This document shows, one piece after another, positions 13,330 through 23,622 of a stretch of DNA of 64,000 bases. The stretch comes from Nepenthes gracilis (lineage: Eukaryota > Streptophyta > Magnoliopsida > Caryophyllales > Nepenthaceae): assembly GCA_033239525.1 (NCBI GenBank), contig BSYO01000033.1:797501-861500 (forward strand), written 5' to 3'. A program made the position numbers and the translations under genes. A model generated the notes under the pieces. It saw only the letters and a program-made list of their open reading frames with translations. It was not told the origin of the DNA and did not search any database. Position 1 is the stretch's first letter; the number at the start of each line of letters is the position of its first letter.

Positions 13330-14058
13330 CCCTAGCCCTACTTTCCACATCACAACCCGATTCACAAATCACCTTACAAATCCAATTACCCAAATTGGAA
13401 ATCCTATTCTTTACTGGAGATCATGTTATTGGTTGGTTATCCCAAATTAAGCAATTTTTTATACCATGGCACTCTGTCGGACCAAAAATTGACGGTGGCT
13501 GTATTCTATATGTCGATGTTGCACTCCTGTGATATCAATGGATGCATACAACCCATCAGCTAATCAATTGGGAAGCCTTCACAGAGGACCTCGAACTGCA
13601 CTTCGGGTTGTCCTCATACTTGAATCTAGAGGCTACTTTATACAAATTGCGCCAGGGTACTACAGTGGCGGCTTATATGGCTGAATTTGAGTCCCTATTT
13701 ACACGAGCACCAAAATTATCCATCATTAATTTGTTAAACTGCTTCATTTTGGGACTCAAGGATGACATCTGTCGAAAGATACTATTGTTGAAACCCTTGA
13801 CCTTGTCGGATGTCATTGGAATGGCCAAATTGGTGGAGGAAAAATTGGAGGCCTGCCAGCCAAGTTCGCAGCACTTACCCCTGTCCTAGACTCCCTGGTA
13901 ATTTTGTTTCAATGTTTATAAAACCCCCATTATCCAAATTGCCCATAAAGAAACTGACTCCGGCAGAAATGGCTGCTCGTAGAGCACGAGGTCTGTGTTT
14001 CAATTGTGATGAGAAATTTACCCTAGGTCACTGCTGCAATCTTTCAAAATTTTTGTGA
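13330..14058 (+). pseudogene. gag of the gypsy element
   Basis: Reading in pieces (about 13330-13530, 13542-13860, 13916-14058) gives a gypsy capsid: a PKLEI-x-FTGD segment, a W-x-QIKQFF segment, WEAFTEDLELHFG, LYKLRQGTTVAAYMAEFESL, and FILGLKDDICRKI. It ends with the zinc knuckle CFNCDEKFTLGHCC (about 13998-14040), which keeps the C-x2-C and G-H-x-C spacing of this clade. The pieces are separated by stops and a frame change, so no full Gag could be made. Gag would coat the RNA in the cytoplasmic particle. Confidence 0.88.
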
Positions 14059-14488
14059 ATGTTGGCTAAGGATGAGGGTAGCCCCTACCTAGACTCCAAA
14101 GTTTGGAGGTGGGTCTAATAGATTCCAAATATATGGATGAATACCTCCAAGATGCTGACTCATCACCTCCACCACCTGAATCCACTCCAGCCATTTCTCT
14201 CCATACTTTAGAAGGACATTTTGTTCCTTTTACCTTACGACTGCAAGGAGTCATCGCAGGCCAACCGGTTGTTATACTAGTTGACAGTGACTCCACTCAC
14301 AACTTTTTACAAACATACATAGCCAAATATTTTGGGCTTTTGATAGAGCCCTCTCACCACTTCAATGTCACCGTCAGAAATGGAACTTCCCTTAGATGTG
14401 AAAGATTGTGTACCAAGATTTTGGTTACCTTGAGGCAAGCCTATTTTGATATCGATCACTACCTGTTGCCAATATATGGGGCTTATCG

Positions 14489-15622
14489 TGTATTCGGCGT
14501 AGAGTGGTTAGTAATAATTGGGCTCGTGCTATTTGACTACCGGTCGTTATGTGTTGCGTCCCGGGCCCAAGGTTGTCGTACGGATTAGGGAGCCTTCGGA
14601 TTCCTAAGTGTGCGGTCGCTCCGGAAGAAGGGTCCGGTTTCCGTCTCTATGAACCTGGACCTGCACAACACAAACAACAAACAAGAGGTGAAGGGTCCGG
14701 CAAGATTTCTCCCACCGAGGCCGCTCCGACGCTCAAGTCAGTAATATTCCCGCTTTGAACGGAAATGCGCACGATAAGGTGGTGCGCGGAGAAATGCTGT
14801 GAAAGCTAGAAGTGCTTATGCGATGATGTGGGGAAATGTTGTGAGCAGGTGTTGGAAGGCCTGGCTTCCGTAATGCACCGCAGCGGGTGGCTAACTTTCC
14901 CATGATCTCGAGGAGGATCTTTGGGATTGTGAGCGAGTCAGCTAGATGAGGCAAAGCTCTGCTTTGACTCGTCTCTCTTGTGTTTTTAGAGAAAAGGGAG
15001 GAAGATGATCAAGGACGCTTGAAGCAATGTTCCGTAAGGATCGTAGTTTGATCGAAGAGTTCAAGGTCTCAAGGTTGATCGTCCAGTCGATGAAGATCGA
15101 GGGAGTTCCAGAGTTGAAGGAAAGGTCCCCTTCTCTGTGGGGTATGAGGGTTTTTATACATCTCACCCCGTTGGACTCTTGGGCGCCAAAACGCCCGTTG
15201 CTTGGGCCATTGCGCGCCGCTGGTATGTCATGGACTGGGCCCGATTACGCCGGCCGCCACTTCTGCCGTGCTTGACACGCGGGCTGCGAGCGTCGTTGCC
15301 GCGCCCGATTTTCCCCGAGAGGATTAGTTGGCCGTCTGCAGACGCTTGGCCGGGTGGCGTTAGCTGCTGCGGCCGGCCACGCTCTATTGGCTAGCCTTTC
15401 CGCCTTTTGTCTGTTCCCGGTGACGCATTTAATGCGCCACAGGTTACCGTTGCCTCCTTCCGTTGTGGGCTTGCGCCATTTACCATTTGGCTGGGCTGAC
15501 ATCTCTTCGTGGGCCTCTGATCTTCTCCTGGGCCGCCACCTGCTTCGTGGGCCTGGGCCTGTATTCGGCGTAGAGTGGTTAGTAATAATTGGGCTCGTGC
15601 TATTTGACTACCGGTCGTTATG
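14489..15622. repeat. 63-bp perfect direct repeat flanking the LTR insert
   Basis: Bases 14489-14551 and 15560-15622 are identical over 63 positions (from TGTATTCGGCGTAG to CCGGTCGTTATG). The sequence differs immediately outside on both sides. Both copies read as the same stretch of the gypsy protease-RT linker, so one copy is an added duplicate. Confidence 0.97.
14552..15559 (-). mobile_element. Truncated Tat-lineage LTR inserted in the gypsy protease
   Basis: The insert is clearly GC-richer than its surroundings. On the minus strand it reads as a Tat LTR: GGCCCA-rich start, TATAAAAACCCTC (plus-strand 15152-15164), ACTGACTTGAGCGTCGGAG (plus about 14728-14747), a TTGTGTTGTGCAGGTCCAGG block and the terminus GGGACGCAACA exactly at 14552. 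The opposite end stops in GGGCCTGGGCCT without the CA terminus and without the roughly 20 bases expected beyond it, so the LTR is clipped at its own 5' end. It is bounded by a 63-bp direct repeat instead of a 5-bp target duplication. Confidence 0.8.
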
Positions 15623-16007
15623 GATGAATTTGGACCACGCTGGTACTAGGCTTATCTTACATGGCCTGCTATTGGCCTCTGTCTCCACCATGATGTTGGG
15701 ATAGTTGAAGCGAGATGACTTTACCCAATCTATGGCTTCTTATTTTCAGCTCACCATTCTGTCTTCACTAGAAGCTCCACATACTAACCACTCAGCTGTG
15801 TCATTTGACCCCACCCAATTTCCTTCAAATATCAACTCTCAGAATATTTATACCCTCTGCTAACTTCTCTCTTTCTTTACTGACATTTTGGATATTCCAC
15901 AAGGATTGCCTCCACATCGTTCGACCAATCACCGCATTACTTTAAAATCCATCACAAAGCCCATGAACGTCAACCCATATTGATATTCGCACTTTCAAAA
16001 GGCAAAA

Positions 16008-16850
16008 ATGGAACGACTAAGTCGTGAGATGCTTGTGAAAGGCATCATTTCACCTAGTACTAGTCTATTTTCTTCCCCAATTTTGCTAGTAAAAAAGAAA
16101 GATGATAGTTGGCATTTTTTTGTGGACTATTGGGTATTAAATACTGTTACCATTAAAGATCGATTTTCTATACCTACCGTGGATGAGCTGCTAGATGAGC
16201 TCCATGGGGCTCGTGTGTTCTCCAAGCTAGACCTACGGTCCAGCTATCATCAGATGCGAGTGCAGGCTGTGGACGTCCACAAGATAACTTTCATAACCTA
16301 CGAAGGACACTATGACTTCTTGGTAATGTCCTTTGGCCTCTCGAATGCTCATTCCACTTTTCAATCTGAAATGAATACCATTTTTCGTCCCATTCTCAAG
16401 AAATTTATGCTGGTATTCTTTGATAATATTCTGGCTTATAGCTCCACCTGGGAGCAACACTGCCAACATCTTACTCGGGTACTCCAAATTCTACAGATCA
16501 AGATTTTTTATGCCAAACACAACAAATGTGAGCTTGGGTGCACTTCGATAGCTTACCCGGGACATATTGTCTCCGAACAGGGTGTCGCAGTGAATCCCAC
16601 TAAAATTGAGGCAGTGTAAAGGTGGCCCGAATCGACCAATCTTAAGCAGCTGTAAAGCTTCTTGGGGTTAGTTGGGTATTACTACCGGTTTGTTATCCAC
16701 CATGCCCAAATCACTGTCCCTCTTACCCAGTTATTATGGAAGGACGCCTTTGAATGGTCCGCAGGGGAAACAACAGCTTTCAATGTCGTTAAAACTGCCA
16801 TCACGACAACTCCGATCTTGACTTTACCCAATTTTTTCAAGCCATTTGTC
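16008..16850 (+). pseudogene. Reverse transcriptase and start of RNase H of the gypsy element
   Basis: The 203-aa reading at 16008-16619 is a near-complete gypsy RT: SPTS-like SPSTSLFSSPILLVKKKDDSW, then a VDYWVLNTVTIKDRFSIPTVDELLDEL segment in which the usual R in DYR is W, LDLRSSYHQMRV, FVMSFGLSNAHSTFQ-like fingers and palm, and FFDNI at about 16417 where the active site normally has FxDD. The second catalytic Asp is thus Asn. After a stop at 16617 the connection continues as FLGLVGYYYRFV and PLTQLLWKDAFEW to a stop at 16854. The RNase H follows as TDTFGNG near 16858. Confidence 0.92.
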
Positions 16851-16854
16851 GTCT

Positions 16855-18480
16855 AAACCGATACATTTGGGAATGGTATAAGAGCTGTACTGATACAAGC
16901 AGGACACCCAATTGTATTTTTTAGTAAATAGTTAAGCTCCAGGCTGCAAAATGCCTCCATGTACATCCGGGAGCCCTGTGCCATTGTAGAGGCAGTAAAA
17001 GAAATGGCGGTAATACCTATTAGGAACGAAATTCACTATCTAAACTGATCACCAGCCCCTCAAGGTCATATTAACTCAGACCATTCACACTCCGGAGCAA
17101 TAACGATGGATTATCAAATTATTGGGGTATGATTTCGAGGTTACTTACAAACCTAGAAAGAAAAATGAACCCGCTGATGCATTATCTAGACTACTCGCAG
17201 GCTCCAGTCAGGCTCTGTGTGCATCTTCCAGACCAGTGGTAGCCCTCCTAGCTACCCTTTGCAGTTTTTACACTAAGAATCCAGCTTGAGTCAAACTGTT
17301 GGCTGCCATCCAGAATCAGCCAGATGACTTTAAATACTACATAGCAAGGGACGATCTAATTTTCTTCAAAGGTAGAATTTTAGTTCCCACGGATTCCGCC
17401 TTGCAGGACCTCATTTTACATGAGTATCATGATTCACCACTTGGTGAACATGCTATATTTCAACGGATACTCGCTTAAATATCCACAAATTTTTCCTGGC
17501 CGCACATGCGTAACGATATCCATGAGTATAATTGTCGATGCACTAGTTGCCAACAAGTCAAGCCCCTTAATGTGGTGCCTCAAGGAAAACTGCAGCCGCT
17601 TCCAATCCCTAGAAAAATTTGAGATTCACTTTCCATCAACTTTATTACTCATCTATCAATTTCGGGAGAAAAAACCATAATATTTGTGGTGGTGGACTGT
17701 CTATCTAAATATGCCCACTTCTCATCCCTTCCCACCCACTTTTCGGCAGAGGATTTGGCTGCCTTCTTTGTGCAAGAGGTTTGTTGTTTGCACGGCCTAC
17801 CCACCAAAATCTTATTTGATTGCGATCCTATTTTTATGAGTAAGTTCTGGAAAGAACTTTTTAAGTTGCAGGGCACCGTTCTTATTCAATAACGGCTCCT
17901 ATCATCCTCTAACCGATGGACAAATGGAGGTAGTAAATCGTTGTTTAGAGGATTATCTGTGTTGTTTTGTGGCCGAGAACCCTTCCGCTTGGACTCGATT
18001 TTTACCTTGGGCGGAGTGGAGTTATAATACAACGTGGCACTCATCTATCAAAATGACTCCATTTGAAGTGGTGTACGGCATATCTCTCCCTTCTCTCGTG
18101 GATTACATGCACGGCAACTCTTCAATTGTGGTTATTGATGACTTGCTCACTACCCGCACTAACCTGTTTGCCCGGCTCAAAACTAACTTTCAACTAGCAC
18201 AGTTGCGCATGAAGAACTAAGCTGATGCTTATCGCTCCTACGGGGAATTTCAAGTAGGAGATTGGGTCTACGTTAAATTCCAATGATATTGGTAATCTAT
18301 AGTGGCTCACCGACAATCCAATAAGTTGACTAAATGGTATTACGGTCCTTTCTGCATTTTGGAACGTATTGGCTCAGTGGCATACCGCTTAAACCTTTCT
18401 AATTATTCTTGTATTTATAATATCTTCCATGTATCCTTGTTGAAACGCGGTCCCGTTGAAGCACCCATCTAACCCGTATC
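16855..18480 (+). pseudogene. RNase H and integrase of the gypsy element
   Basis: RNase H pieces run from about 16858 to 17210 (TDTFGNG, SSR-like and ADALSR-like ADALSRLL at about 17177). The integrase zinc module H-H-C-C lies at about 17420-17560 (YHDSPLGEHA ... CRCTSCQQVKP). The catalytic core follows with VVDCLSKYAHF (about 17688), DCDPIFMSKFW (about 17819) and GQMEVVNR (about 17921), so the D-D-E residues are still visible. The tail WSYNTTWHSSIKMTPFEVVYG (about 18020-18085) and QVGDWVYVK (about 18253) lead to the C-terminal domain. Several stops and frameshifts separate the pieces. Confidence 0.9.
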
Positions 18481-18499
18481 CTTGCCGTAGGAGGCTCTT

Positions 18500-18699
18500 G
18501 GAACTCAGCCGCTTTTGTTCCCATTCCAGATCATTGGCTTCTACAAGGTGCTGCAACAGGGTGTCTTCGTTCCATAGTTTCTAATTCATTGGCAATCTCA
18601 AATCGCCGAAGAAGCTATATGAGAATCGGCCACTGAATTCATTTAGAATTTTCCTATTTTCAACCTTGAGGACAAGGTTCTATTTGATGGGGAGGATAA
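18500..18699 (+). pseudogene. Chromodomain-like tail and polypurine tract
   Basis: At about 18582-18660 the reading LIHWQSQIAEEAI and FNLEDKVLF gives the short C-terminal module that chromoviral integrases carry and that targets integration to marked chromatin. In-frame stops interrupt it. The purine run GATGGGGAGGATAA (18687-18699) abuts the 3' LTR and fits the polypurine tract that primes plus-strand synthesis. Confidence 0.7.
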
Positions 18700-19206
18700 T
18701 ATTACTAGCTTCATCGCTACCAAAATTATTGCATCACCCAGTCAGCTAAGGTCTCAAAAAAGCATCAGAACGGTACACCCACACTGAAAATACCGAGACT
18801 AGATCTAATATTATACTTAGTAGTTACCGGTTGTTATTATTAGATATTGTTGTTTTAGATGTTGTTATCAATTTTATTCCCAATTAGTTAACTTCCCATT
18901 AGTTTTATTTCTATTAGTTACTGTTTATTATCTTTCCATTTCATGTGCCATTGGTAGTCTTCTGTTACACGTGCATTTCGCGTGAGGCAGTTTGGCCAGC
19001 ATATAACTTGTACAGGAAACCCATTTTATTCATCCCTTCTCTCTGCTCTGTCTCTCTCTTTCTCGATCCTTTTCTTCTGCTCTCTCAGATTTTTCATATC
19101 TTTTCTCCTCTGCTGAACTCCTTTCCCTCCCAATTTACTTCTGATGTTATTTGATTATTACGCAGTCGGTGTTAATTGCTATCGAGCAAATCGAGCGCGT
19201 GCAGCA
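18700..19206 (+). repeat. 3' LTR of the gypsy element
   Basis: Partner of the 5' LTR. It starts TATTACTAGCTTCATCGC (TG changed to TA) and ends GCGTGCAGCA at 19206, followed by the target duplication GTGTG. It is about 20 bases shorter than the 5' LTR because of small indels near its 3' half. Confidence 0.92.
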
Positions 19207-19625
19207 GTGTGCATGTGTTTGGATCTGAGAATTTCACACCCCTATAATTTCTTTAAATTAAAAAAAGCTAAAGAAATAGGTGTCGTTGCATTCACATCTA
19301 GTAATCAAGATATAACTTAATTATTTTTATATAATAATCTTATTAGGATTGATTAATTAGTTTATATATCCTACTTATGTCAAAATATATTATGAAATTG
19401 CCCGATTAATATATTAAGATAATCGATTTTATATAATTTCAATAACGATTACACAAAGTCCCAGATCTTAATCATTAAGCCTCCATAATTTTCAACCTCC
19501 CATTAGGAATAAAATATGAAACAAAATAACTGTATATGATGAAAGAATGCAAAAATAACTACTACTTTTAAACAGGGTAGCCTCTTCACTAACTTTAGTT
19601 ACGTGACCATTTATGTCACCGAAAA

Positions 19626-19631
19626 TTGACC
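19626..19631 (+). promoter_or_regulatory. W-box (TTGACC) upstream of the WRKY gene
   Basis: TTGACC, the core bound by WRKY factors, lies 155 bases before the start codon. It fits the auto- or cross-regulation common among WRKY genes. A single hexamer can occur by chance. Confidence 0.5.
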
Positions 19632-19680
19632 ATAGAAGCTGGACCCTTCTCCGAAAGCCACCCGCCAGCAGGATCGATTA

Positions 19681-19698
19681 AGCCGCCTTCTATAATAA
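19681..19698 (+). promoter_or_regulatory. GCC-box and TATA box of the WRKY gene
   Basis: AGCCGCC (19681-19687) is the exact core of the ethylene-response GCC-box. It is followed at once by TATAATAA (19691-19698), a plausible TATA box about 88 bases before the ATG. The CT microsatellite at 19749-19778 would lie in the 5' leader, as is common in plant promoters. Use of these sites is inferred. Confidence 0.5.
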
Positions 19699-19746
19699 GC
19701 AAACGCCCTTCCTCCCTCTTCTTCTCTTCACCCACAAAGCCAACAA

Positions 19747-19748
<2 letters not shown>

Positions 19749-19778
<30 letters not shown>
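19749..19778 (+). repeat. (CT)n microsatellite in the WRKY 5' leader
   Basis: About 14 CT units directly upstream of the start codon at 19786. Pyrimidine-rich initiator-proximal patches of this kind are frequent in plant core promoters and leaders. Confidence 0.9.
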
Positions 19779-19782
<4 letters not shown>

Positions 19783-19785
19783 AGT

Positions 19786-22700
19786 ATGGAGAGTTACCCA
19801 ATGTTGGCGTTCCTTAATTCATCATCTTCCTCAGCAGCGTCATCAACCAACTACTATAATTTTCCTTTCTCGTTGAGCATGGAGAACTCTAACGCTGTGA
19901 ACGGGTTGTTTGGCACGCCGACGGCGGCACAGCCCGAAGTTCCAGCTTCAGAGTACAATGGTCATGACGATCATCAGAACAAAGGTGTCGTGGGGTATGA
20001 AATTGAGGCTGAAAATGTCGAAAAGAGTAAGACTAACAAGCAGGGAGAGAGGAAGATCAGGAAGCATAGATACGCTTTTCAGACCAGAAGCCAGGTTGAC
20101 ATTCTTGATGATGGTTATAGATGGAGAAAATACGGTCAAAAAGCAGTGAAGAACAACAAATTTCCACGGTATGTATACCGCAATCGTTAACAGTCTCTAT
20201 TCAGTTCGGTATTTTCGTTGTGTGTCTTTTCGGTTAATAATTTCGGTTCATATCAGACTAGCTATTAGTCATTGTTTCTATATGATCGATCTCTTCATGT
20301 ATTTTCTGTTCTTGGCTACAGTCTCCTCAGTCATAATGCCTAGAATTTTAAATCCATTAAGGACTAATTAAAGCCTTTTCAACCGTATTATTTAAAAATA
20401 ATAGTTAAGGTGGAATTAACACCAGTTTTCATTTGAAACAATCTGAAGTTAAGACTACTTATTATAAAATGGTCTAGGTGATTAGTGGCAGGCTTCGATT
20501 AATATTTCAGGTTCTCAACTCGCTTGAAATTTGAACAGTTTATCGTTCTAAAAGATGGGTTAGTTTAGTATTTTTTAATTATAATTATTCGATTAATGTT
20601 AGGTGGATGCAATTAATATTTTTTTAATTAAAAAATAAAAATTAAATAGTATTAATTTTTAAATAATAAATAACATAATCATTTAATTAATATTAAGCAA
20701 TTATTATTAGAAGGGATTGAATTGATCCCTTTTTTAGAGGGACAAACTCTCACCTTCTTGTTAGTTGTTGGATAGGGTTCATGGTTCAGCAGCGGGCTTG
20801 CTGAGATTCATAGCTCTAATATGGTAGTAATTTGGCAACAGTTATTGGGTTTTTTATAACGTTCTCATGGAGATGAGAAATTTCATTTATTGAATATTAC
20901 ATATTTACATCGAAATATTTCTAAATAAATATATTTACGCATCAATATGAAGTTGGCCTTCGACTTGCTCCTGCTATGCATTCTGACGCAGGAGTCTAAT
21001 TTATAATTCCATTACTAAGGTCTAATTTTGAAGACTTTGCATCTTTTATTCGAATAAATGTTCATACTATTTCAAGATCTAATGTGGACATGGTCTAAAT
21101 GTCCCATCGAGAGCTAGATCTAAATGTCCCATCAGACGTTAAACTCTGACTAACAGCAAGAGGAAAAGACACAGTATAATTCCCGAGGAACATAACCATT
21201 TACCAACGGCGGTGATAAATTTTATAATATAAATGTGAGAATAAAAATTTTATTTTTTTATTATTTTTTAAAAAATAAATATTTTTTAATTTGGTTATAA
21301 TTTAATTAAAAATAAATATTTTTATATAAATGTTTATTTTTATATATATAAAAATAACTATTTATATTTATTATTATTATTATTACTATACTTTATTACT
21401 ATTATTATTATTACTATTATCACAATTATTATTACTATTATTATTATCACAATTCTTACCTTATTCATCATACTATTTTACAAATTAAATAATAAAATCT
21501 AATTTTTATCTTATTATATTTTAACAATTAAATATGAAAATAACAATTTTAACTTTATTCTCATTCTATTTTATTACATGTGAATAATTATTTTATTTTC
21601 ACATTATTCTATTCTATCAATCAAACGTACTAAAAGTGTATGTTTGATTGTTAAAAATAAAAATTTTATTTTTATTTTATTATTAGTAAAATAATAATTT
21701 TATTATTGAATTACTTTATTGAAAAAAATATAAATAAATAAATATTTTTCTAAATTGAGGAATAAAATATACCATATATTCATTAGTTTTTTTTATTCTT
21801 TGCAATCAAGGAATGTATATTCCTATAATGATTATTTTTTTACCCATTACATTTTAAAATAATTATTTATAGTCAAAGAATACTCGTTTGTCTTTTGAAA
21901 TTTTGTTGCCCGTTCACTTCAAAATTTCGCCGCTCCTTCACTTTGAAATCGCCCATTCACATTCTTAATCTCCCCGTCCCAAATATCTATTACTTAGTTG
22001 CTATTTATCTGCTCTTGGAAATATGACCACCATTTCACTTTGAAATATCGCTGCCCATTCATTCCAAAATTTTGCCACCCAAAATATTGATTATTTAGCT
22101 GTTGTCAATTTACTATTTGAAATTTCTCTCCCATAAAAAAACATCGTTGCCATTCACTTAAAGTGATGTTTTTTAAATAATTTACAATTTTGGTCCTAAA
22201 ACTAACTCAAGCATAGTAGTGTGCCCTAAACTGTTTAACGTCGTAGTAAATTTAAAAAACGATCTGTGAAGATATTGTAAAATAATTTGATATGTATTAG
22301 AATATATTTTTTTAATAATGATAAAAAATCACTAATATAAATTTTTGTATTATTCCTATTACTAAAACTACATATCATATAATAGAAAAATAGTTTTTTA
22401 TCTTAATTTTAATTATTTTAAATGCTTAATTAAAAATAGAAATAGAGATTGTCCACTCTTTTCTACGTTATTTTATTTTTTAATAATTATTACTCTTATT
22501 CTATTCTAATAATTAAACTATTATTTTATTATAATAATTAAATATACTGAGAAAGTAAAAAGATAACAGGTGAGTAGAGGCATATTAGTATTAAGAATAG
22601 TCAATAGCAGCCTCCACAAGGGGTTTGAGATGATGAACCTCTATAGGAATAAGGGAGAAAGCGAGAAGCCAGCCATGGTTTTTTATTCATTGCCAAAGTA

Positions 22701-23292
22701 CTGCCATTGCAATCCACAATAATGGTTTTTGGAGTAGCTAGGGAGATTTTTACGGTGCCAGGTTAGGGGCAGACAACCTGAACATTTTTGAAATATTATT
22801 AAATAATATAATATCTTATTTATTTAGATTAATCAATAATATAAGAACGGATATAAAATTGAATTTCTTAATATCTGATGGTATGCTAAATTTAACAATT
22901 GAATTTTTCAAAAATATAACAATTAAAGAGTTGAGATAAGTAAATGTTATTAATATAATTAGTTGCTTGTTAAAAAATACTTAAAAATACGTATTATAAA
23001 TAATAATAATTGTTCTATGACTTTTGAAAATGCTAGATCAAAGAATTAATGGGCTTTATATATGCAAATGATGTAAGTGACATAAAATACGAGAGCACAA
23101 GAATGACAAAAGTCCCTCAAAAATTTTGATACAAATCAAATTTGCGGCATGAACTAATTAAGCCCATCCAAGCGCTACGCATGCCTATCTGCGGAGCTAT
23201 TCCCTCGAATGCCTTGGCATATAATGAATCCGTGAAGGAAGATTGAAGATCAGCATGTATCTATTGGTACTTTTTTATTTTTCCCAAGCAAC

Positions 23293-23323
<31 letters not shown>

Positions 23324-23622
23324 ATGATGAAGATTAAGAGGTGTTAAAAACATATATTTCTCCATATTTACTATAATTGTTATACATTTGAAAATTATGC
23401 TCATGAGGCTAACTTATTTTTTTACTAATGTTTGTTGTATGTAGAAGCTACTACCGATGCACCTACGAAGGATGTGGCGTGAAAAAACAAGTTCAACGCT
23501 TATCAAAAGACGAAGGCACAGTGGTTACTACATATGAAGGGGTTCACTCTCACCCTATTGAAAAATCGACCGATAATTTTGAGCACATCTTAAGTCAAAT
23601 GCAAATTTTTCCTTCTTTCTGA
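19786..23622 (+). CDS. WRKY75-like: WRKY transcription factor, group IIc, WRKY75-like
   Basis: Two exons: 19786-20168 and 23445-23622, joined by a GT-AG intron (GTATGT ... GTAG) that splits an Arg codon after position 127. The product is 186 aa. Residues 1-80 are Ser- and Asn-rich and not conserved. A basic stretch ([16 protein letters not shown], 80-95) precedes the WRKY domain. The heptad WRKYGQK is at 113-119 and the zinc site is C133-x4-C138-x23-H162-x-H164, which with the PR-intron position defines group IIc. The run [20 protein letters not shown] and the C-terminus [20 protein letters not shown] are hallmarks of the WRKY75/45/24/43/56 branch. By family knowledge it is a nuclear, W-box-binding regulator; Arabidopsis WRKY75 acts in phosphate starvation, senescence and defence. 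All key residues are present, so it is likely functional. AATAAA at 23691 may guide polyadenylation. Which of the branch members it matches one-to-one cannot be decided here. Confidence 0.95.
20169..23444 (+). other. Intron of the WRKY gene (3.3 kb)
   Basis: The donor is CG|GTATGT and the acceptor is TATGTAG|AAGC. No gene was recognised inside. It holds an AT-rich fold-back-like stretch (about 20560-20740, ending in an inverted GGGAT/ATCCC pair), a TTA-type microsatellite (21360-21460), a degenerate unit containing CCCATTCACTTT and GAAATTTCGCC (21900-22160), and a TA run at 23290-23320. An intron of this size at this site suggests past insertions, but no element with clear ends can be named. 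Confidence 0.7.

Larger units (their letters stand above)
14103..15704 (+). pseudogene. Protease region, split by a Tat LTR insertion
   Basis: The left half (14103-14551) carries the aspartic protease core, read as VDSDSTHNFLQ at about 14280; the usual third position is G (DSGSTHNF), so the catalytic loop is changed. The right half resumes at 15560 with a repeat of the last 63 bases and runs on as the sequence normally found between protease and RT. Both halves together lack only the reading continuity destroyed by the 1-kb insert at 14552-15559. Confidence 0.82.
12523..19206 (+). mobile_element. Ty3/gypsy retrotransposon (chromovirus-like), full length but inactive
   Basis: Both LTRs are present (12523-13049 and 18700-19206) and the element is flanked by identical GTGTG at 12518-12522 and 19207-19211. 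Between them, in plus-strand order, are gag with a CCHC knuckle, protease, reverse transcriptase, RNase H, integrase and a C-terminal chromodomain-like segment. Protease before RT and integrase after RNase H is the Ty3/gypsy order, and the C-terminal module suggests a chromovirus. The element is dead: gag and pol contain many stops and frameshifts, the RT active site is altered, and about 1 kb of foreign LTR interrupts the protease. The total length of 6684 bp includes that insert and one copy of its flanking repeat. Confidence 0.93.

Noticed and set aside
15137..15502. Several GC-rich open readings on both strands (82-116 aa)
   Set aside because: High GC content removes stops in all frames. 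The segment is an LTR by its landmarks, so these are not taken as genes.
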